From the NCBI GenBank assembly GCA_021234155.1, contig JAJEKV010000663.1, forward strand, positions 58,449 to 122,448: a DNA stretch of 64,000 bases, given 5' to 3'. Each line of letters starts with the position of its first letter. Position 1 is the first letter of the stretch. Source of the DNA: Isoetes taiwanensis (Eukaryota > Streptophyta > Lycopodiopsida > Isoetales > Isoetaceae). A model generated the notes under the pieces. It searched no databases. It saw nothing but the letters and a program-made list of their open reading frames with translations, and had not been told where the DNA came from. Both the position numbers and the translations under genes were made by a program. Shown here piece by piece: positions 57,256-64,000 of the stretch.

Positions 57256-57515
57256 TGTAGTAGAGTCTGCTCTGAGTAGTTAAACGCATTTGCAAGTCAT
57301 CTGGACTTGGTCCTAAAAAATGCATCCATGGCCCTTTTTTGTTAATCTTCTTCCAGGCGTTCATATAAAAAAATGCATGCATAGCCAAGTCCTAAAAAAT
57401 GCATCCATGGCCCTTTTTTGTTAATCTTCTTCCAGGCGTTCATATAAAAAAATGCATGCATAGCACATGTTGTTATTCTTCTTTCAGAAGTTCGTAACAC
57501 ATCAAATTATAGATT

Positions 57516-57587
57516 GCACTTATAGTCCAATGGTTAGGATAATTGACTTCCAGGCAAGAGATATAAGTTTGACTCTCGTCAAATGTA
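57516..57587 (+). pseudogene. Decayed tRNA-Gly copy, unit 4
   Basis: Has GAGATATAAG and the following ATTCTAGCTATTGG, both shared with the copy at 61,753. An extra ~85-bp duplication lies just before it (57,378-57,466). Confidence 0.8.
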
Positions 57588-57825
57588 ATCAGTAGATTCT
57601 AGCTATTGGAAGACATATTGCTTCTGGAAATCATCTGGAGTTGGTTAAAATAGCATGCAAAGCACATCTTTGTTCAATCTTTTTTCAGGAATTCATTATC
57701 CACGAAACGTTGGGTTGCATTTGTAGTCCAACTGGAGGCCATCTGGACTTGGTTGTAAACTGGCATGCAAAGCACATCTTTGTTAATCCATATCTAGAGG
57801 TTCAAGATGCACTAAATGTTGGGTT

Positions 57826-57897
57826 GCATTTGTAGTCCAACGGTTAGGATAATTGCCTTCCAAGCAATAGACCCGGGTTCGACTCCCGGCAAATGCA
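57826..57897 (+). tRNA. tRNA-Gly(TCC), unit 4, canonical
   Basis: Every stem pairs: acceptor GCATTTG/CAAATGC, D GTCC/GGAT, anticodon ATTGC/GCAAT, T CCGGG/CCCGG. The loop CTTCCAA gives anticodon TCC. The first run of four or more T downstream is at 57,977, about 80 bases away. Confidence 0.95.
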
Positions 57898-58071
57898 TGT
57901 AGTAGACTCTGCTCTGAGTAGTTAAATGCGTTTGCAAGTCATCTGGACTTGGTCCTAAAAAATGCATCCATCGCACTTTTTTGTTAATCTTCTTCCAGGA
58001 CATATAAAAAATGCATGCATAGCACATGTTGTTATTCTTTCAGAAGTTCGTAACACACCGAATTATGGATT

Positions 58072-58143
58072 GCACTTGTAGTCCAATGGTTAGGATAATT
58101 GACTTCCAGGCAAGAGATATAAGTTTGACTCTCGTCAAATGTA
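58072..58143 (+). pseudogene. Decayed tRNA-Gly copy, unit 5
   Basis: GCACTTGTAG, one base nearer the functional form, with the GATATAAG variant. Confidence 0.8.
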
Positions 58144-58376
58144 ATCAGTAGATTCTGGCTATTGGAAGACATATTGCTTCTGGAAATCATCTGGAGTTGG
58201 TTAAAATAGCATGCAAAGCACATCTTTGTTCAATCTTTTTTCAGGAATTCATTATCCACGAAACGTTGGGTTGCATTTGTAGTCCAACTGGAAGCCATCT
58301 GGACTTGGTTGTAAACTGGCATCCAAAGCTTTGTTAATCCATATCTAGAGGTTCATGATGCACTAAATGTTGGGTT

Positions 58377-58448
58377 GCATTTGTAGTCCAACGGTTAGGA
58401 TAATTGCCTTCCAAGTAATAGACCCGGGTTCGACTCCTGGCAAATGCA
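58377..58448 (+). tRNA. tRNA-Gly(TCC), unit 5
   Basis: Folds with two G-T pairs (anticodon stem ATTGC/GTAAT, T-stem CCGGG/CCTGG). Otherwise canonical. Confidence 0.85.
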
Positions 58449-58543
58449 TGTAGTAGAGTCTGGCACTTTTTTGTTAATCTTCTTCCAGGAGTTCATATAA
58501 AAAAATGCATGCATAGCACATGTTGTTATTCTTTCAGAAGATT

Positions 58544-58615
58544 GCACTTATAGTCCAATGGTTAGGATGATTGACTTCTAAGAAAGAGATTTAAGTTTGA
58601 CTCTCGTCAAATGTA
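58544..58615 (+). pseudogene. Decayed tRNA-Gly copy, unit 6
   Basis: ACTTCTAAGAAAG would give anticodon TCT, and the usual CGTAACACACCAAATT leader is deleted in front. The TTCTAAGAA variant recurs at 62,879. Confidence 0.8.
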
Positions 58616-58853
58616 ATCAGTAGATTCTGGCTATTGGAAGACATATTGTCTCTGGAAGTCATCTGGAGTTGGTTAAAATAGCATACAAAGCACATCTTTA
58701 TTCAATCCTTTTTCAGGAATTCATAATCCACAAAACGTTGGGTTGCATTTGTAGTCCAGCTGGAAGCCATCTGGGCTTGGTTGTAAACTGGCATGCAAAG
58801 CACATCTTTGTTAATCCTCATCTAGAGGTTCATGATGCACTACATGTTGGGTT

Positions 58854-58925
58854 GCATTTGTAGTCCAACGGTTAGGATAATTGCCTTCCAAGCAATAGAC
58901 CCGGGTTCGACTCCCGGCAAATGCA
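58854..58925 (+). tRNA. tRNA-Gly(TCC), unit 6, canonical
   Basis: Identical over all 72 bases to the unit 4 gene. Confidence 0.95.
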
Positions 58926-59103
58926 TGTAGTAGAGTCTGCTCTGAGTAGTTAAATGCGTTTGCAAGTCATCTGGACTTGGTCCTAAAAAATGCATCCATG
59001 GCACTTTTTTGTTAATCTTCTTCCAGGAGTTCATATTGAAAAATGCATGCATAGCACATGTTGTTATTCTTTCAGAAGTTCGTAACACACCAAATTATGG
59101 ATT

Positions 59104-59175
59104 GCACTTATAGTCCAATGGTTAGGATAATTGACTTCCAGGCAAGAGATTTAAGTTTGACTCTCGTCAAATGTA
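59104..59175 (+). pseudogene. Decayed tRNA-Gly copy, unit 7
   Basis: Typical decayed form with GGCAAGAG anticodon-stem right side. Confidence 0.8.
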
Positions 59176-59413
59176 ATCAGTAGATTCTGGCTATTGGAAG
59201 ACATATTGCCTCTGGAAGTCATCTGGAGTTGGTTAAAATAGCATGCAAAGCACATCTTTGTTCAATCTTTTTTCAGGAATTCATTATCCACGAAACGTTG
59301 GGTTGCATTTGTAGTCCAACTGGAAGCCATCTGGACTTGGTTGTAAACTGGCATGCAAAGCACATCTTTGTTAATCCTCATCTAGAGGTTCATGATGCAC
59401 TAAATGTTGTGTT

Positions 59414-59485
59414 GTATTTGTAGTCCAACGGTTAGGATAATTGCCTTCCAAGCAATAGACCCGGGTTCGACTCCTGGCAAATGCA
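59414..59485 (+). tRNA. tRNA-Gly(TCC), unit 7
   Basis: Acceptor GTATTTG/CAAATGC with one T-G pair at position 2, and T-stem CCGGG/CCTGG. Still closes fully. Confidence 0.85.
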
Positions 59486-59663
59486 TGTAGTAGAGTCTGC
59501 TCTGAGTAGTTAAATGCATTTGCAAGTCATCTGGACTTGGTCCTAAAAAATGCATCCATGGCACTTTTTTGTTAATCTTCTTCCAGGAGTTCATATAAAA
59601 AAATGCATGCATAGCACATGTTGTTATTCTTTCAGAAGTTCGTAACACACCAAATTATAGATT

Positions 59664-59735
59664 GCACTTATAGTCCAATGGTTAGGATAATTGACTTCCA
59701 AGCAAGAGATTTAAGTTTGACTCTCGTCAAATGTA
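59664..59735 (+). pseudogene. Decayed tRNA-Gly copy, unit 8
   Basis: ACTTCCAAGCAAG here, nearer to the functional loop than other decayed copies. Acceptor and T-stem remain broken. Confidence 0.8.
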
Positions 59736-59973
59736 ATCAGTAGATTCTGGCTATTGGAAGACATATTGCCTCTGGAAGTCATCTGGAGTTGGTTAAAATA
59801 GCATGCAAAACACATCTTTGTTCAATCCTTTTTTAGGAATTCATAATCCACAAAACGTTGGATTGCATTTGTAGTCCAACTGGGAGCCATCTGGACTTGG
59901 TTGTAAACTGGCATGCAAAGCACATCTTTGTTAATCCTCATCTAGAGGTTCGTGATGCAATAAATGCTGGGTT

Positions 59974-60045
59974 GCATTTGTAGTCTAACGGTTAGGATAA
60001 TTGCCTTCCAAGCAATAGACCCGGGTTCGACTCCCGGCAAATGCA
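59974..60045 (+). tRNA. tRNA-Gly(TCC), unit 8
   Basis: One change, GTCT in the D-stem, giving a T-G pair. Unit 8's flanks (AATAAATGCTGG, AAAACGTTGGATTGC) match unit 1. Confidence 0.9.
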
Positions 60046-60266
60046 TGTAGTAGAGCCTGCTCTGAGTAGTTAAAAGCGTTTGCAAGTCATCTGGACTTGG
60101 TCCTAAAAAATGCATCCATGGCACTTTTTTGTTAATCTTCTTCCAGGAGTTCATATAAAAAAATGCATGCATAGCACATGCATGCATAGCAAATTTTGGT
60201 AAAAGCATGTTGTGTCCCTTTATTTTTAGTGACCAAAAAGACATACCTAAAACACATCGGAATTAT

Positions 60267-60345
60267 AGATGGGTACTTTTGTTCAATGGTTAGGATAAAT
60301 TGACTACCTCAAGAACTTTTAGTTTATATATTTTGGTCTGGTAGC
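60267..60345 (+). pseudogene. Very diverged tRNA-Gly relic
   Basis: TTTTGTTCAATGGTTAGGATAA keeps the D-arm of the decayed copy, while the rest is unrecognisable. It lies in a 300-base stretch that follows the unit layout (AGTCATCCGAACC, TTGTTAATC) at low similarity. Confidence 0.5.
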
Positions 60346-60576
60346 ATTTCTTTTATCTTGCAAACTTTGAATATCATCTAGAGGTTCCTTGACTTTAATT
60401 TTGGACTTTTGTTAACGGTTCTTTTTAATGAAAATAAAAATGTAGAAAGTACCATATTAAATATATTTCAAGTCATCCGAACCTAGTGTATGTACTTTTG
60501 TTAATCCCTTCCAGAGTTCATAAAAAGTGGTACACCCTAACATATTTTCAGAAGTTAACACACCAAATTATGGATT

Positions 60577-60646
60577 GCACTTATAGTCCAATGGTTAGGA
60601 TAATTGACTTCGGGCAAAGAGATTTAAGTTTGACTCTCAAAATGTC
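60577..60646 (+). pseudogene. Decayed tRNA-Gly copy, unit 9
   Basis: Counterpart of unit 2. ACTTCGGGCAAAG replaces ACTTCCAGGAAAG, and CTCAAAATG replaces CTCGTCAAATG. Confidence 0.7.
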
Positions 60647-60885
60647 ATCGATGAGATTCTCGCTATTGGAAGACATATTGCCTCTGGAAGTCATATGGAG
60701 TTGGTTAAAATAGCATGCAAAAGCACATCTTTGTTCAATCCTTTTTGGGAATTCATTATCCACATAAACGTTGGTTGCATTTGTAGTCCAACCGGAAGCC
60801 ATCCGGACTTGGTTGTAAACCGGCATGCAAAGCACATCTTTGTTAATCCTCATCTAGAGGTTCATGATGCACTAAATGTTGGGTT

Positions 60886-60947
60886 GCATTTGTAGTCCAA
60901 CGGTTAGGATAATTGCCTTCAAGGAAAGGGTTGACTCGGCAAATGCA
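60886..60947 (+). pseudogene. tRNA-Gly copy, unit 9, eroded
   Basis: Only 62 bases. CTTCAAGGAAAGGGTTGACTCGGC lacks the variable region and one T-stem side. Shares the AAGGAA defect with unit 2. Confidence 0.7.
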
Positions 60948-61117
60948 TGTAGTAGAGTCTAATTTGAATAGTTAAAATGCATTTGCAAGTCATTTTGGAC
61001 TTGGTCCTAAAAATGCATCCATGCCACTTTTTGTTAATCTTCTTCAGGAGTTCATATTGAAAAATGCATGCATAGCACATGTTGTTATTCTTTGAAAAAA
61101 ACACCAAATTATGGATT

Positions 61118-61189
61118 GCACTTATAGTCCAATGGTTAGGATAATTGACTTCCAGGCAAGAGATTTAAGCTTGACTCTCGTCAAATCTA
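61118..61189 (+). pseudogene. Decayed tRNA-Gly copy, unit 10
   Basis: Counterpart of unit 3 (TTAAGCTTGACTC). Little eroded itself. Confidence 0.75.
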
Positions 61190-61427
61190 ATCAGTCGATT
61201 CTGGCTATTGGAAGATATATTGCCTCTGGAAGTCATCTGGAGTTGGTTTAAATAGCATGCAAAGCACATATTTGTTCAATCTTTTTTCAGGAATTCATTA
61301 TCCACGAAACGTTGGGTTGCATTTGTAGTCCAACTGGAAGCCATCTGGACTTGGTTGTAAACTGGCATGCAAAGCACATCGTTGTTAATCCTCATCTAGA
61401 AGTTCATGATGCACTAAATGTTGGGTT

Positions 61428-61496
61428 GCATTTGTAGTCCAACGGTTAGGATAATTGCCTTCCAAGCAATAGACCGGGTTGACTTCGGCAAATGCA
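61428..61496 (+). pseudogene. tRNA-Gly copy, unit 10, T-arm eroded
   Basis: AGACCGGGTTGACTTCGGC in place of AGACCCGGGTTCGACTTCCGGC: three single-base losses, all in the C/G-rich T-arm, so the T-stem fails. Confidence 0.7.
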
Positions 61497-61752
61497 TGTA
61501 GTCTCCGCTCGAGTAGTTCGATTTGCAAGTCATGCGGACTTGGTCCTAAAAATGCATCCATGGCCTTTTTTGTTAATCTTCTTTCGAGAGTTCATATAAA
61601 AAATGCATGCATTGCTTTCAGGAAGTCCTAAAAATGCATCCATGGATAATTTTTTGTTAATCTTCTTCCGTGAGTTCATATTAAAAATGCATGCATAGCA
61701 CATGCACATTGTTATTCTTCTTTGAAGTTAAGAACACATCAAATTATGGATT

Positions 61753-61826
61753 GCACTTATAGTCCAATGGTTAGGATAATTGACTTCCGGGCAAGAGATA
61801 TAAGTTTGACTCCTCGTCAAAATGTA
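61753..61826 (+). pseudogene. Decayed tRNA-Gly copy, unit 11
   Basis: Counterpart of unit 4 (GATATAAG, ATTCTAGCT). CCGGGCAAG replaces CCAGGCAAG. Confidence 0.7.
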
Positions 61827-62067
61827 ATAGATTCTAGCTATTGGAAGACATATTTGCTACTTGGAAATCATCCATTGGAGTTGGTTAAGTTCAGCATGCA
61901 AAGCACATCTTTGTTCAATCTTTTTCCGAATTCATTATCCGCACTTAACGTTGGGTTGCATTTGTAGTCCAACTGGAAGCCATCTGGACTTGGTTGTAAA
62001 CTGGCATGCAAAGCACATCTTTGTTAATCCCTCATCTAGAGGTTCATGATGCACTAAATGTTGGGTT

Positions 62068-62130
62068 GCATTTGTAGTCCAACGGTTAGGATAATTGCCT
62101 TCAAGCAATAGACCAGAAAGAGCAAATGCA
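62068..62130 (+). pseudogene. tRNA-Gly copy, unit 11, T-arm lost
   Basis: After GCAATAGACC the text is AGAAAGAG before CAAATGCA, so the T-arm is missing. Its counterpart, unit 4, is canonical. Confidence 0.7.
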
Positions 62131-62313
62131 TTTAGTAGAATTTCGCATTGAAGGTAGTTAAATCGTTTGCAAGTCATTTCGGACTTGGTCCTAAAAAAAT
62201 GCATCCATCGCACATTTTTTTGTTAATCTTCTTCGGGGAGTTCATATAAAAATGCATGCATAGCACATGTTGTTATTCTTTCGGAAGTTAAGTAACACAC
62301 CAAATTATGGATT

Positions 62314-62386
62314 GCACTTTATAGTCAATGGTTAGGATAATTGACTTCCGGTGCAAGAGATTTAAGTTTGACTCTCGTCAAATGTA
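62314..62386 (+). pseudogene. Decayed tRNA-Gly copy, unit 12
   Basis: Counterpart of unit 5. CCGGTGCAAG replaces CCAGGCAAG. Confidence 0.65.
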
Positions 62387-62618
62387 ATCGATAGATTCTC
62401 GGCTATTGGAAGACATATTGCCTCCGGAAGTCATCACGGAGTTGGTTAAAATAGCATGCAAAGCACATCTTTGTTCAATCTTTTTTCGTGAATTCATTAT
62501 CCACAAACGTTGGGTTGCATTTGTAGTCCAATGGGAAGCCATCCGGACTTGGTTGTAAACCGCATCAAAAATCTTTGTTAATCCATCATCTAGAGGTTCA
62601 TGATTTAAATGTTGGGTT

Positions 62619-62692
62619 GCATTTGTAGTCCAAACGGTTAGGATAATTGCCTTTCAAGTAATAGACCGGGTTCGACTCCCATAGCAAATGCA
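62619..62692 (+). pseudogene. tRNA-Gly copy, unit 12, eroded
   Basis: AAACGG and CTTTCAAGTAAT, with CCCATAGCAAATG at the end. Retains unit 5's private AAGTAAT. Confidence 0.7.
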
Positions 62693-62878
62693 AGTAGTAG
62701 TTAAGCATTGTTGCAAGTCATGGTTGGACTTGGTCCCAAAAAATGCATCCATGGCACTTTTTGTTAATCTTCTTCCATTTTAGTCTCCGGAGTTCATATA
62801 AAAAATGCATGCATAGCACATGTTGTTATTCTTTAGTTCAGCGGTTAGTTCAGAGAGTTCGTAACCAAATTATGGATT

Positions 62879-62950
62879 GCACTTATAGTCCAATGGTTAG
62901 GATAATTGACTTCTAAGAAGAGATTTAAGTTTGACTCTCGTCAAATGTGT
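62879..62950 (+). pseudogene. Decayed tRNA-Gly copy, unit 13
   Basis: Counterpart of unit 6 (TTCTAAGAAG), but preceded by an intact GTAACCAAATTATG leader and an insertion TAGTTCAGCGG. Confidence 0.7.
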
Positions 62951-63187
62951 CGATGAAGATTCCGCTATTGGAAGACATATTGCCTCGGAAGTCATCCGAG
63001 TTGGTTAAAATAGCATACAAAGCACATCTTTATTCAATCCTTTTGAGGAATTCATAATCCACAAAACGTTGGGTTGCATTTGTAGTCCAAATTGGAAGCC
63101 ATCCGGACTTGGTTGTAAACGGCATGCAAAGCACACATTTTTTGTTAATCCTCATCTAGAGGTTCATGATGCACTACATGTTGGGTT

Positions 63188-63258
63188 GCATTTGTAGTCC
63201 AATGGTTAGGATAATTGCCTTCCAAGCAATAGACCGGGGTTCGATTCCGCAAATGCAT
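63188..63258 (+). pseudogene. tRNA-Gly copy, unit 13, one T-stem pair lost
   Basis: CCGGGGTTCGATTCCGC in place of CCCGGGTTCGACTCCCGGC. Near-functional. Flank CTACATGTTGGG is shared with unit 6. Confidence 0.65.
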
Positions 63259-63432
63259 GTAGTAGAGTCTCCTTTAAGTAGTTAAATGCGTTTGCAAGTC
63301 ATCCGACTTGGTCCCAAAAATGCATCCATGGCACTTTTTGTTAATCTTCTTCCGTGAGTTCATATTGAAAAATGCATGCATAGCATATGTTATTATTCTT
63401 CGTCAGAGTTGTAACACACCAAATTATGGATT

Positions 63433-63503
63433 GCACTTATAGTCCAATGGTTAGGATAATTGACTTTGTTCAATCCTTTTTTAAGTTTGACTCGTCAAAT
63501 GTA
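63433..63503 (+). pseudogene. Decayed tRNA-Gly copy, unit 14, disrupted
   Basis: After AATTGACTT it reads GTTCAATCCTTTTTTAAG, words normally found 100 bases later, then TTTGACTCGTCAAATGT. This looks like misjoined text. Confidence 0.6.
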
Positions 63504-63719
63504 ATAACTAGATTGGCTATTGGAAGACATAGCATCCGGAAGTCATAAGATGGAAAGCACATCTTTTGTTCAAACTTTTTTCAGAATTCATAATTAAAAA
63601 ACGTTGGGTTGCATTTGTAGTCCAACCGGGAAGCCATCCGACTTGGTTGTAAAACCGCATGCAAAGCACATCTTTGTTAATCCCCATCTAGAGGTTCATG
63701 ATGCACTAAATGTTGGGTT

Positions 63720-63786
63720 GCATTTGTAGTCCAATGGTTAGATAATTGCCTTCCAAGCAATAGGCCTCGGTTCACCAAGAAATGCA
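63720..63786 (+). pseudogene. tRNA-Gly copy, unit 14, eroded
   Basis: GGTTAGATAATT (one G lost), then GGCCTCGGTTCACCAAGAAATGCA. T-stem lost. Confidence 0.65.
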
Positions 63787-63974
63787 TCTAGTAGAGTATG
63801 GCCCGAGTAGAATCGGTTAAAAAATGCGCTTTGCACTTTCATCCGACTTGAGCTCATAAAAAATGCATCCATGGCACTTTTTGTTAATCTTCTTCCGTGA
63901 GTTCATATTGAAAATGCATGTATAAAGTAATATGTTGTTATTTCTTCAAGTTCAGAATAACTAAATTATGGATT

Positions 63975-64000
63975 GCACTTATAGTCCAATGGTTAGAATA
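63975..64000 (+). pseudogene. Decayed tRNA-Gly copy, unit 15, cut by window edge
   Basis: GCACTTATAGTCCAATGG then GGTTAGAATA at the window end. The array continues beyond. Confidence 0.7.

Larger units (their letters stand above)
55699..64000 (+). repeat. Tandem array of a ~560-bp tRNA-Gly unit
   Basis: Fifteen unit starts are visible, plus one very decayed unit at 60,245-60,540. Each unit holds, in order, a decayed tRNA copy (GCACTTATAGTCCAATGG...), a 17-nt 5' stub (GCATTTGTAGTCCAACT followed by GGAAGCCATCTGGACTTGG), and a full tRNA-Gly(TCC). Spacing between unit starts is 472-642 except at the 60.2-kb break. The array runs off the right window edge. Confidence 0.95.

Noticed and set aside
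55751-63975. Counting the GCACTTATAG copies as tRNA genes
   Set aside because: Acceptor, anticodon and T-stems each contain mismatches in every copy, so they cannot fold properly.

Overview
The window reads as nuclear DNA of a land plant with a large, transposon-rich genome. Support for this comes from a plant-type Ty3/Gypsy pol of the Tat/Athila kind, fragments of plant host genes (a CDKC-type cyclin-dependent kinase and an ATG16-type WD40 protein), a plant-type tRNA-Gly(TCC), GT-AG introns and Helitrons. A fern or other non-flowering lineage is possible but not shown. I see no intact protein-coding host gene; nearly everything is mobile element, decayed gene or tandem repeat.

Layout. 1-5.5 kb: non-coding, with a long fold-back hairpin, an inverted repeat, a G-box palindrome and a SINE-like piece. 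5.5-8.4 kb: frameshifted Tat-type pol (RT, RNase H, integrase). 8.4-14 kb: its trailing region, then on the minus strand one LTR of a second Ty3/Gypsy element with primer-binding site and a possible gag start. 16.5-20.7 kb, minus: broken gene of a DNA transposon with transposase-like blocks and a Ulp1/C48 protease domain. 22-29 kb: a decayed gene-like region with a ParB-like 'DGQH' block, a methyltransferase-like block and an FCP1-like phosphatase block, interspersed with clusters of a GC-rich palindrome that I saw nowhere else. 29.66-31.61 kb, minus: a Helitron filled by about 1.8 kb of pure pyrimidine. 33.9-44.4 kb: satellites and minisatellites, including a 19-bp-unit array that inverts near 40.58 kb.

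45.9-55.7 kb is a nested, abutting set of non-autonomous Helitrons, all pointing right. Helitron H1 carries a captured CDKC fragment and a helical-domain fragment. It is split by a tandem pair: H2, with a captured ATG16 piece and a truncated LINE, and H3, the polypurine sister of the 29.66-kb element. H1 ends precisely inside the tRNA repeat that follows. 55.7-64 kb is a tandem array, about 560 bp per unit, in which each unit holds one tRNA-Gly(TCC) gene, one decayed copy of it and one 17-nt 5' stub. The right part of the array is a second copy of the left part, shown by shared private variants.

The right half of the tRNA array and much of 22-46 kb are short of CAG/CTG, with CG, CGG or CCGG where sister copies keep CAG, CTGG or CCAGG. 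This looks like consensus error at methylated CHG sites, and it probably causes part of the frameshifting seen there. Conclusions about decay in those stretches should allow for it.
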